Source: Segatella maculosa DSM 19339 = JCM 15638 (GTDB lineage: Bacteria > Bacteroidota > Bacteroidia > Bacteroidales > Bacteroidaceae). Taken from it: DNA of 64,000 bases. How positions within the stretch are numbered: the stretch's first letter is position 1; each line of letters begins with the position of its first letter. A program made the translations under genes and the position numbers. The DNA is taken from positions 297,999 to 361,998 of the forward strand of contig NZ_KB908321.1 in assembly GCF_000382385.1 (NCBI RefSeq), in the 5' to 3' direction. Under the pieces are notes generated by a model. The model saw only the letters and a list, made by a program, of their open reading frames with translations, had not been told where the DNA came from and made no database searches. Below are positions 45,305-53,447 of the stretch, piece after piece.

Positions 45305-46465
45305 ATGACCAAAAGAAAATTTGATATAGCTAAATTTCGGAGTATACAGACACCTTTCTTTTATTATGATACGGACTTGTTACGAGAAACATTGACGACT
45401 TTAAAAGTTGAATCAAAAAACTATAATGACATCATCGTTCATTATGCCATCAAAGCTAATGCTAATCCAAAAGTATTAAATATTATATGTCAAGCCGGAC
45501 TTGGAGCAGACTGTGTAAGCGGTGGTGAAATACTAGCTGCAATTGCAGCCGGTTTTCCCCTATCGAAGATAGTATATGCTGGAGTTGGTAAGAGTGATTG
45601 GGAAATAAATCTTGCATTGGATAAAAATATTTTCTGTTTCAATGTAGAAAGTCTACCTGAACTTGAGATTATCAATGAGCTTGCCATGGCAAAAAAGAAG
45701 ATTGCCAATGTAGCGTTTAGAATTAATCCGGATATAGAAGCTCATACTCATGCCAATATTACGACCGGTTTGGCAGAGAATAAATTTGGTATTGCCATTG
45801 AAAGTATGGACCACATTATAAAAGAAGCTTATAAATTAAAAAACATCGACTTTATAGGACTTCATTTCCATATTGGTAGTCAGATTCTTATCATGGATGA
45901 TTTCATCAACCTTTGCTCATGTATCAACAGATTACAAGACCAATTAGAAAAACAACATATTGTGGTTAAACATATTAATGTTGGTGGTGGATTAGGTATC
46001 AACTATGATTGTCCAGATCAAAATCTAATTCCAGACTTCAAGACATATTTCAATACTTATGCCCACCATCTAAATCTGCGGGAAGGACAACAACTTCACT
46101 TTGAATTAGGGCGCTCTATAGTTGCACAATGTGGCAGTCTTATTACTCGTGCCCTTTACATCAAACAAGGGACTCAAAAGCAGTTTGTCATTGTTGATGC
46201 AGGCATGACAGATTTGATACGCCCAGCACTATATCATGCTTATCATCAAATTGAGAATATCAGTAGTAATGCTCCCATGGAGGTCTATGATGTTGTTGGA
46301 CCAATTTGCGAATCAAGTGATGTTTTTGCGAAGTCCATTGAACTAAACAAAACCAAGCGTGGGGATTTATTGGCAATTCGAAGTGCAGGTGCCTATGGAG
46401 AAACTATGGCAAGCCAATATAATTGCCGACAACTCCCCCAAGGTTATATTACAGAAGACTTATAA
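45305..46465 (+). CDS. lysA: Diaminopimelate decarboxylase
   Basis: 386 residues, fold III PLP enzyme. The PLP lysine is Lys50 in VHYAIKANANPKVLN. The barrel carries GLHFHIGSQI and NVGGGLGINYD. The C-terminal domain has VGPICESSDVFAKS with the active-site Cys, and IRSAGAYGETMASQYN. It converts meso-diaminopimelate to lysine. It is next to lysC, fitting control of diaminopimelate and lysine supply for the cell wall and protein. Confidence 0.96.
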   Translation: MTKRKFDIAKFRSIQTPFFYYDTDLLRETLTTLKVESKNYNDIIVHYAIKANANPKVLNIICQAGLGADCVSGGEILAAIAAGFPLSKIVYAGVGKSDWEINLALDKNIFCFNVESLPELEIINELAMAKKKIANVAFRINPDIEAHTHANITTGLAENKFGIAIESMDHIIKEAYKLKNIDFIGLHFHIGSQILIMDDFINLCSCINRLQDQLEKQHIVVKHINVGGGLGINYDCPDQNLIPDFKTYFNTYAHHLNLREGQQLHFELGRSIVAQCGSLITRALYIKQGTQKQFVIVDAGMTDLIRPALYHAYHQIENISSNAPMEVYDVVGPICESSDVFAKSIELNKTKRGDLLAIRSAGAYGETMASQYNCRQLPQGYITEDL

Positions 46466-46498
46466 ACTATCCTCATCAACCCTTACGAGAACAAATAT

Positions 46499-47650
46499 AT
46501 GATAATAGACCAATTCACACTTATTTTAGGAATAACCGTCATACTACTTGCTATTATAGCTTCTTTAGCAAGTCCTTTTCTGCATAAGGTTAAGATGAAG
46601 AGTGGAAAACAAATTGGTGAGCATAAGGAGACGCAGCCCAATCTTAGTATTGTTATACCCGTTCATAACAATGCCACAGAATTACAGTCTAATCTTCCTA
46701 TTTTATTGAGACAAGAATATAAAGGAAACTATCAAGTTATCATTGTTGCCGACAAAGGTGATCGAGATGTAGAAGAGCTAATGAAGCGTTTGAAAGAGAA
46801 ACATGACAATCTGTATGTGACTTATTTACCTGACTCTTCGCGCTATATGAGTCGCAAGAAATTAGCTATAACGTTGGGAGTGAGAGCGGCTAAAACGGAA
46901 TGGATAGCTATTACAAACCCCACTTGCAAACCTGTTAACGAAGATTGGTTAACTTCTTGGGCAGAAAACATGGAAGACAATACCGACTTTGTCATGGGGT
47001 ATGTCGCGCTTGGCAAAAGTGTTCCACCTATGTGGCGTTTTGAACATATACAAACAGCTAATAATAGGCTTCATAGTGCGCAATGTGGTAAGGCTTGGGC
47101 AACGAATTGCTTTAACATTGCTTTTCGTAAAAGTCGTTTTATGGAAGAAGAAGGGTTCCGTGGAAATTTGCAAATTACTCGTGGAGAATATGATTTCCTG
47201 ACCAATAAACTTGGCTTAAATAGAAATGTAACTGTAGATATTCGTCAGGCTTCATGGCTCTATGAAGATGAAATCAGTGACGAGGAATGGAAGAAGCGGA
47301 AAAAATACTTCTATGCATCTCGTAATTTATTAAATGGCAGCAGAAGTTATAGCCTTTGTATGTTGTTCAATAATGTAATGCTCTATCTGAGTTTTCTTAC
47401 ATCACTTGCCTGTTGTGTCTTTGGATATCTCTCACATAATTGGATAGTATTGGGCTGTTCCTCTTTCTCTCTTTTGTTATTGATTGTGTTGCGTACTTTT
47501 TTAGCCTCAAAAGTCTCTCGTTGTCTTGGCGGAGACATAGGTCTAAGCCACATGTTCGCTTACGATATGCGACTTGTATGGCAGAATTTAGGTTATAAAA
47601 TCAGCTATATACGGTCTGATAAGAACTATTTTACCAGCCATAAACTTTAG
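46499..47650 (+). CDS. Membrane-bound family 2 glycosyltransferase
   Basis: 383 residues. An N-terminal TM helix (ITVILLAIIASLASPFL, about 10-27) is followed by a GT2 catalytic domain: LSIVIPVHNNATELQSNLPI, VIIVADKGDRDVEELMKR, and EWIAITNPTCKPVNEDWL at the position of the usual DxD motif, with NPT instead of a clear DxD. Two or so C-terminal TM helices lie near residues 290-335. It would add a sugar to a lipid-linked or surface glycan. Acceptor and donor are unknown, and the loss of a plain DxD should be kept in mind. It lies 33 bases after lysA. Confidence 0.78.
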   Translation: MIIDQFTLILGITVILLAIIASLASPFLHKVKMKSGKQIGEHKETQPNLSIVIPVHNNATELQSNLPILLRQEYKGNYQVIIVADKGDRDVEELMKRLKEKHDNLYVTYLPDSSRYMSRKKLAITLGVRAAKTEWIAITNPTCKPVNEDWLTSWAENMEDNTDFVMGYVALGKSVPPMWRFEHIQTANNRLHSAQCGKAWATNCFNIAFRKSRFMEEEGFRGNLQITRGEYDFLTNKLGLNRNVTVDIRQASWLYEDEISDEEWKKRKKYFYASRNLLNGSRSYSLCMLFNNVMLYLSFLTSLACCVFGYLSHNWIVLGCSSFSLLLLIVLRTFLASKVSRCLGGDIGLSHMFAYDMRLVWQNLGYKISYIRSDKNYFTSHKL

Positions 47651-47655
47651 GTTAT

Positions 47656-48438
47656 ATGATACGTATCAAGACTCTTTTTACTCCACATAAGGATAACAAC
47701 CTTCAAATAACCTTTCTTGAAGTAATGCAGACAGCGTGGAATGCAGATCAAATCATATTATCTGATGACGAGAATTATGACCTCCTGCATATTTTTGGTA
47801 AGCCAACCCATGAGGTTATTCGAAATATAAAGAATGAAATAGCACGGCAGATTCCCATTTTATATTCTCCTTTGGCAGAAATTGCTCCTTGGACTAAAAC
47901 AGTTATTGGCAGAAACATCGCCAAACACCTTTTCATACATACTACAGGAAAGGTGGAATATGCTTACATACAACGACATTATCCCACTACAAAGATCTTC
48001 CAACTGAAAAATCCGGCTGTCACTAATGAGATAACTCAAGCCTCTTTCAATAGCCGTTTAGTCAATATGTATCAGGAGATACTTGAAACACATGATAAGC
48101 GGATTAAAGAAAACATCTCCATACGAATAGAAAAGCTTAAGACGCAAGTTGAAGATGAAACCATGCAGGCGGTGGTTAGTGGCTTCCTTTACTTACAATA
48201 TAAATTCCAACGCCGACAAATCCTGCAAGATGAGCTCTGCAATCAAAGTCGGTTGATGGAGACCTGCGACTATGATGAAGACAAGATGGCTGCAATCTTC
48301 AAAGAACTTAAGCTCTACAAATTCGTTTCTTGCTTGGAGTCAGTAATGGAAGAGAAGACCAACTTAACGGAAGGTTTTATGCCTATTCCCGCCGTTCATA
48401 ACAGTTTAACAAATAAAATCAGATTATCCGCATTATGA
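47656..48438 (+). CDS. Conserved hypothetical protein between GT2 and fbp
   Basis: 260 residues, no signal peptide and no TM. I do not recognise a family. The first 130 residues have alternating beta/alpha character (ILSDDENYDLLHIFGKPTHE, IARQIPILYSPLAEIAPW, HLFIHTTGKVEYAYIQRH), which faintly recalls the N-terminal half of a GT4-type fold. The rest is helical and charged (RIKENISIRIEKLKTQVEDE). It begins 5 bases after the GT2 stop, and its stop overlaps the fbp start by four bases, so it is a coupled member of this operon. Confidence 0.75.
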   Translation: MIRIKTLFTPHKDNNLQITFLEVMQTAWNADQIILSDDENYDLLHIFGKPTHEVIRNIKNEIARQIPILYSPLAEIAPWTKTVIGRNIAKHLFIHTTGKVEYAYIQRHYPTTKIFQLKNPAVTNEITQASFNSRLVNMYQEILETHDKRIKENISIRIEKLKTQVEDETMQAVVSGFLYLQYKFQRRQILQDELCNQSRLMETCDYDEDKMAAIFKELKLYKFVSCLESVMEEKTNLTEGFMPIPAVHNSLTNKIRLSAL

Positions 48439-50426
48439 GGAAATACAATATAGAAAAGGATATGCACTTCTTGCAGTTGCTTTCAAACAGCTTTCCTACG
48501 ATAGCCGATGCAAGCACTGAGATCATCAATCTACAAGCCATACTCAATCTGCCTAAAGGAACCGAGCACTTCCTTGCAGACATTCATGGCGAATATGAGG
48601 CTTTCCAACATGTTTTGAAAAACGCATCAGGGAATATCAAACGAAAGGTGAACGAGCTTTTCGGAAATACGCTTCGTGAACAAGAGAAACGAGAGTTATG
48701 TTCACTCATATACTATCCGGAACAAAAGCTCGAACTTATCAAAGCCGTAGAAGAAGACCTCAATGATTGGTACCATATCACCTTACACCAATTGGTGGCC
48801 ATCTGTCGAACTGTTTCCAGTAAATATACACGGTCGAAAGTAAGAAAGTCTCTGCCTGCAGAATTCTCTTACATCATTCAGGAATTGCTGCACGAACACA
48901 CGGAAAACAATACCAACAAGACTGCTTATGTCAATGTAATTATCGACACGATAATTTCAACCGGTCGAGCCGATGATTTCGTTATTGCCATCTGCAATGT
49001 CATTCAACGTCTGGCCATCGATCAATTGCATATTCTTGGCGACATTTATGACCGTGGACCGGGGGCACATATCATCATGGACACAATGGCCCGCTATCAC
49101 AGTTGGGACATTCAATGGGGCAATCATGATATCCTTTGGATGGGTGCATGCGCTGGAAACGATGCATGTATATGCAACGTGATAAGGCTAAGTCTGCGAT
49201 ATGCCAACCTCACTACGCTCGAAGACGGATACGGTATCAATCTTGTTCCATTGGCAACCTTTGCCATGGAAGTCTATAAAGACGATCCTTGCGAAGAGTT
49301 TATGCCACATCTCAGCGGCGGAGCTAAGCAGATAGACGAGAAGACCATGCGTCTGACGGCCCAAATGCACAAGGCGATTGCTGTTATTCAGTTCAAGGAA
49401 GAGGCTTTGCTCTATGAGACGCACCCCGAATGGAAGATGCAAAGTCGGGAACTCTTCAAAATGGTGGATTACAAGAAAGGAACCATCATGCTCGAAGGTA
49501 AGGAATATCCTTTAAGCAGTTGTCATTTCCCAACGATAGACCCTAAACATCCGTGTGCACTCACCTTTGAAGAGAAGACACTGATGGGAAAACTCCACCA
49601 CTCTTTCCGTGTCTGCGAGAAGCTGCATAAACATATCCGGCTGATGCTTCAACATGGTTGTATGTATGCCATCCGTAATGACAACCTGCTCTTTCATGCC
49701 TCCATACCCCTCAATGAAGATGGCACTTTGAAAGAAGTAGAAATCATGCCCGGCAAGAAATATAAAGGCCGGGAACTCATGCAACAAACGGGGATGCTCA
49801 TCCGGACGGCTTTCCAAGACGACATCTCCCCCGAAGAAAAGAAATATGCCATCGATTATTTCATCTATTTATGGTGCGGAACCGACAGTCCGCTCTTCGA
49901 TAAGAGCAAGATGGCCACCTTCGAACGCTATTTTATCGCAGACAAAGCCACGCATAAAGAGCAAAAAGGAAACTATTTCCTTTTGCGCGATGATGAAAAC
50001 ATTGCAGACTATATATTGGATGCCTTCGACGTGAAAGGTGAAAACCGTCATATCATCAACGGACATGTGCCCGTACATGTTGCCAATGGGGAGAACCCAA
50101 TCAAGGCTTCCGGCAAACTTATGGTCATCGACGGCGGGTTTTCGCAGGCCTATCACAAGGAAACAGGCATCGCAGGCTACACGCTGGTTTATCATAGCCG
50201 TGGTTTCCAACTCGTACAGCATGAACCATTCACCAGTGCGGCCGATGCCATTCAGCGCGGCACAGATATCAAATCCACGACCCAGATTGTTGAGATGAGC
50301 AGTCACAGAATGTTGGTGGCCGATACGGACAAAGGAACCGAACTGAAAAATCAAATCAAAGACCTTGAAGAACTGCTCTACGCCTATCGGCATGGCCTCA
50401 TCAGTGAGAAAGAACACAAGAAGTGA
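48435..50426 (+). CDS. fbp: Class III fructose-1,6-bisphosphatase
   Basis: 663 residues, the length expected for the class III (Firmicutes/Bacteroidota) enzyme. A metallophosphatase core is visible: FLADIHGEYEAFQHVL, LHILGDIYDRGPGAHIIMDT, IQWGNHDILWMGA, and INGHVPVHVANGENPIKASG. It hydrolyses fructose-1,6-bisphosphate in gluconeogenesis. It overlaps the preceding gene by four bases and ends the long plus-strand run from 39580. Codon use becomes visibly richer in G and C than in the his to GT2 genes just upstream. Confidence 0.96.
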   Translation: MRKYNIEKDMHFLQLLSNSFPTIADASTEIINLQAILNLPKGTEHFLADIHGEYEAFQHVLKNASGNIKRKVNELFGNTLREQEKRELCSLIYYPEQKLELIKAVEEDLNDWYHITLHQLVAICRTVSSKYTRSKVRKSLPAEFSYIIQELLHEHTENNTNKTAYVNVIIDTIISTGRADDFVIAICNVIQRLAIDQLHILGDIYDRGPGAHIIMDTMARYHSWDIQWGNHDILWMGACAGNDACICNVIRLSLRYANLTTLEDGYGINLVPLATFAMEVYKDDPCEEFMPHLSGGAKQIDEKTMRLTAQMHKAIAVIQFKEEALLYETHPEWKMQSRELFKMVDYKKGTIMLEGKEYPLSSCHFPTIDPKHPCALTFEEKTLMGKLHHSFRVCEKLHKHIRLMLQHGCMYAIRNDNLLFHASIPLNEDGTLKEVEIMPGKKYKGRELMQQTGMLIRTAFQDDISPEEKKYAIDYFIYLWCGTDSPLFDKSKMATFERYFIADKATHKEQKGNYFLLRDDENIADYILDAFDVKGENRHIINGHVPVHVANGENPIKASGKLMVIDGGFSQAYHKETGIAGYTLVYHSRGFQLVQHEPFTSAADAIQRGTDIKSTTQIVEMSSHRMLVADTDKGTELKNQIKDLEELLYAYRHGLISEKEHKK

Positions 50427-50479
50427 ACTCCATAGGGGTGATTAAACGGATAACATTGCATGCAAATATCCAAACCCGA

Positions 50480-50705
50480 GGATACCTATTGGGAAGACCT
50501 GAGGATTCCTATTGGGAAGCCTCGAGGATAGCTATTGGGAAGACCCGAGGATACCTATTGGGAAGACCCGAGGATACCTATTGGGAAAGGTCAAGGATTG
50601 ATATAAGGAAGGCCAGAGGATTGATATAAGGAAAGGTTGAGGGTTGATATAAGGAAGCCTCGAGGCTTCCTTATAGGAAAGGTCAAGGCTTCCTTATAGG
50701 AAGGG
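50480..50705. repeat. 23-bp periodic array (CCTATTGGGAA family), ten units
   Basis: The core A of CTATTGG recurs at 50488, 50511, 50534, 50557 and 50580, then as GATATAAGG at 50603, 50626 and 50649, and as CTTATAGG at about 50673 and 50696. The period is 23 bases (with one base of slack at the end). A perfect 18-bp palindrome GGAAGCCTCGAGGCTTCC spans 50653-50670. It shares both period and core with the array at 16295. It lies between the convergent fbp and nudC genes and ends about 10 bases from the nudC stop. Confidence 0.88.
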
Positions 50706-50714
50706 AAAAGAGTT

Positions 50715-51488
50715 TTATTTTGCGAGCCAGTCATCGAGCATCATTCGTGCGATGCTCATTCGTTCGGGAAGCCGAGGCAGGTTGTTTTTCGAGAACCATG
50801 CCCCTGCAGAAAGTTCTTCCCGTTGCAGGCGAATGTCGCCGCCGGCGTAATCGGCATTGAAACCGACCATCAGACCGCTGGGGTAGGGCCATGGCTGGCT
50901 TCCGAAGTAGCGGAGGTTCTTGATGCTGATGCCGGTTTCTTCCATTACTTCGCGTCGGACCGCTTCCTCGAGCGTTTCGCCCGTTTCGACGAAGCCAGCC
51001 ACGAGTCCATGGAAATCACCTTTGAAATTGCGGGCATGGACGAGCAACACCTCATTGCCTTTGTGAATGAGCACGATGACGGCGGTAGCCAATGCGGGCC
51101 ATACTTCTTTGCCGCAAGAGGTGCATCGCTTGCTGATGTCCGTGTTCATGGCCATCGGAGCGCCGCACACTCCGCAGAACCGGGTGTTTCTGTCCCAATA
51201 AAGGAGCTCTTGGCATTTGCCTGCTTTCAGATATAGATTGGAAGGCAGGCGGTAGAAACTGTTTCTGAGGCTGCACATCTCGTATCGTGCATGGTCGGCG
51301 GGGAGCGTTTCGGTCATAAAGGCCCTCATCTCGTCGCCGTTGTCCATGGGCGAAACGTTCAGTATGTGTGTCTGTTCAGTGGTTGCAATCGGTGGCTGTT
51401 CGCCCTTGGGAATGGAACAGCTCCCGTCGGAAAGCCGTTCCAGCACGATGTCTCCTTCGTGGAATATGAACCAAAGCCGTTTCATCAT
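50715..51488 (-). CDS. nudC: NAD(+) diphosphatase (NudC-type Nudix hydrolase)
   Basis: 257 residues. A zinc ribbon (RFCGVCGAPM and KRCTSCGKEV) precedes the Nudix box GFVETGETLEEAVRREVMEE. The NudC-specific SQPWPYPSGLM follows shortly after. It splits NAD(H) into NMN(H) and AMP, or decaps NAD-capped RNA, in the cytoplasm. The start overlaps the stop of the upstream 5'-nucleotidase gene by four bases, so the two are coupled, pointing to nucleotide or NAD salvage. Confidence 0.94.
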   Translation of the reverse strand: MMKRLWFIFHEGDIVLERLSDGSCSIPKGEQPPIATTEQTHILNVSPMDNGDEMRAFMTETLPADHARYEMCSLRNSFYRLPSNLYLKAGKCQELLYWDRNTRFCGVCGAPMAMNTDISKRCTSCGKEVWPALATAVIVLIHKGNEVLLVHARNFKGDFHGLVAGFVETGETLEEAVRREVMEETGISIKNLRYFGSQPWPYPSGLMVGFNADYAGGDIRLQREELSAGAWFSKNNLPRLPERMSIARMMLDDWLAK

Positions 51489-53236
51489 TTCTCTTCTTTG
51501 GGATTGCGCTTGTGTCCGAACAGCAGCAGACTGTCACGCTTAGCTGCAGGCTCGGTCCACTTCTCCGGGACGAACCTCCAATTATTGTTTGCCTTGGGGG
51601 CCACGGTCCCCATCTTCTCGATTTCCTGCATCAGGTAATATCTCTGGTCACGCGGACTTCTATAGATGATTCTTCCGGCAAGACTGTCTTTGGGAATGCC
51701 AGCACCTTTGGTGAGCAGTTCTCCACCGCCATTTCCACGGTAGCTATTGATGGCAACGGTATACCATTTATGCTCATCGAAAGGCTGTCCGTTCGACATG
51801 CGCAGGATTTTTACCTTATGGCCGTCGGGCTTGGTGACATCGACAATGTAGTCGATGCCCGCAGCAGAGTCGAAGTTGAACGTAAAGTTCTTGAAGCCGA
51901 GTCGTTGTGCGTCGTCGCGTGTGTTAGCCAATAAGAGTAGATGGTCGTCGGGCGATTTCATGGTGTTTACCCATAGGTCGTAGCTCATTTCCAAATGCTT
52001 TCTTATTTCTTCGCCCGTGAGCCGCATGACATAGAGCTGGTTCTCGAACCTGTAGAGATTGAACATGTCGGCCACTCTCACCGGACCGGCCTTGATGGAG
52101 GCATCGAATTGGAGTGGGGCATTGAAGGCAATGTCTGCTTTCGTGATTTGCAACTGCAGATTGAGAATGAAATCCGTGAATGCGCATGAGCCGAAATAGC
52201 TGTCGTGGGTGTAGATGGAGTTTTGGAAGTTCCCGATGATGCGGTCCACGTAGTTGTTCACCTTCGCTATCTGTGGCTTGAAGTGGGCCATATAGTCTTC
52301 GTCCACTTCTATGTCGGTTACATCGACCAACGTTCCTTTCACTTGTTTGCCAGTAAGTTTCCCGTTCTTATAGGTCAGACTGATGTCGGCCTGCGCAACG
52401 GTCATCGCATTGTTGGCAGGATTGATGCATAGCACTTCTTTGCCTGCAGTGTTTCTTAGAGTTTGGTTGTATCGTGTGTGGTCGTGTCCGAACATGACTA
52501 CATCGAAGCCCGGCACCTGCTTTGCCACAATGATGCTTGCATCTTCTTCGTATTCCTTGGTCTTGATGCCACCTTCGCGTCCGCTATGAAATAGTCCTAT
52601 CACTACATCAGGATGTTCTTTCTCCCTAATAATCTTCATCCATTTCCTTGCCGACGTAACCATGTCTTCAAACTGAAGTCCCTCCCAGATGTTTTCGGTA
52701 AGCCAATTGGGAATGGCTGGAGTGAGCATGCCCAGAACAACGATCTTCACGCCATTTCGTTTCACGATGGCATAAGGATGCGTGTAGGGCTTTCCCGTCT
52801 TCTTGTTGATGACGTTGCAGGCGATGACAGGACACTTTACTTCCTTTATCCATTTATCGTAGACGGCATGTCCCGGTTCAATGTCGTGATTGCCTATTGT
52901 CTCGGCATCATAACCTAAATAGTTGATGACATCTGCTGCGATGTTTCTTTCATTCGTTGCCACATAGTTATAGAAATAGCTGGTAGGTTGTCCTTGCAGG
53001 ATATCACCATTATCCAAGAGGACGATATTGCCTCCGTGTTGTTTGCGCAGTTGTTTCACATAGCTGCTGACTCGTGCCATGGAGCCGGGGCGTGGCTTTC
53101 GGTTTGTGAAATCATAAGGGAAGAAACTTCCATGGACATCACTTGTCTCGATAAACGTAAGTTTGATTGTTCTTTCGGTCGCATAGGCTTGTATGCTCAA
53201 TGCTGCTACAAAGAAGAAAGAAATGATTTTTTTCAT
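51485..53236 (-). CDS. Secreted 5'-nucleotidase / 2',3'-cyclic phosphodiesterase family protein
   Basis: 583 residues. Signal peptide MKKIISFFFVAALSIQAYA. The metallophosphatase domain has IETSDVHGSFFPYD, VLLDNGDILQG, ETIGNHDIEPG, GLFHSGREGG and MFGHDHTRYN (about residues 28-255). The 5'-nucleotidase C-terminal domain follows (about 330-530), with FEDMVTSARKW before it and RFENQLYVMRLTGEEI and NSYRGNGGGELL inside. It would dephosphorylate extracellular or periplasmic nucleotides. It is coupled to nudC and separated from the small gene upstream by a terminator at 53262. Confidence 0.93.
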   Translation of the reverse strand: MKKIISFFFVAALSIQAYATERTIKLTFIETSDVHGSFFPYDFTNRKPRPGSMARVSSYVKQLRKQHGGNIVLLDNGDILQGQPTSYFYNYVATNERNIAADVINYLGYDAETIGNHDIEPGHAVYDKWIKEVKCPVIACNVINKKTGKPYTHPYAIVKRNGVKIVVLGMLTPAIPNWLTENIWEGLQFEDMVTSARKWMKIIREKEHPDVVIGLFHSGREGGIKTKEYEEDASIIVAKQVPGFDVVMFGHDHTRYNQTLRNTAGKEVLCINPANNAMTVAQADISLTYKNGKLTGKQVKGTLVDVTDIEVDEDYMAHFKPQIAKVNNYVDRIIGNFQNSIYTHDSYFGSCAFTDFILNLQLQITKADIAFNAPLQFDASIKAGPVRVADMFNLYRFENQLYVMRLTGEEIRKHLEMSYDLWVNTMKSPDDHLLLLANTRDDAQRLGFKNFTFNFDSAAGIDYIVDVTKPDGHKVKILRMSNGQPFDEHKWYTVAINSYRGNGGGELLTKGAGIPKDSLAGRIIYRSPRDQRYYLMQEIEKMGTVAPKANNNWRFVPEKWTEPAAKRDSLLLFGHKRNPKEEK

Positions 53237-53261
53237 AAGAATGCTATCTTAGTCATTGAAA

Positions 53262-53290
53262 AAGCCGAGACTTCACATTTGTCTCGGCTT
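53262..53290 (-). terminator. Terminator after the 43-residue gene
   Basis: A perfect ten-pair stem (AAGCCGAGAC at 53262-53271 with 53281-53290, loop of nine) is followed by TTTTTC on the minus strand. It separates the 43-residue gene from the 5'-nucleotidase gene 26 bases further on. Confidence 0.8.
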
Positions 53291-53303
53291 CTATATTATT
53301 AGC

Positions 53304-53435
53304 TTACAATGCTTCGTCTTCCGGCCGTTCGGGAATTTCTCTTCTCAGTTTGGTAAGATGTTTCCTATTCTTCAGCCATTGTTGCTTTCGCTCCTCATAG
53401 CTCTGTCGTTGACGTTCAAGAAAATTGTCAGCCAT
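53304..53435 (-). CDS. Small conserved basic protein, 43 residues
   Basis: ATG at 53435, TAA at 53304. The product begins MADNFLERQRQSYEERKQQ and ends REIPERPEDEAL. It is highly charged, helical in character and has no signal peptide. A terminator follows immediately and the frame lies 12 bases after the DUF4270 gene, which supports real translation. Similar short proteins of this kind occur in other Bacteroidales, sometimes carrying a misleading dehydrogenase label; this is from memory. Function unknown. Confidence 0.65.
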   Translation of the reverse strand: MADNFLERQRQSYEERKQQWLKNRKHLTKLRREIPERPEDEAL

Positions 53436-53447
53436 GGAAAATATCTA

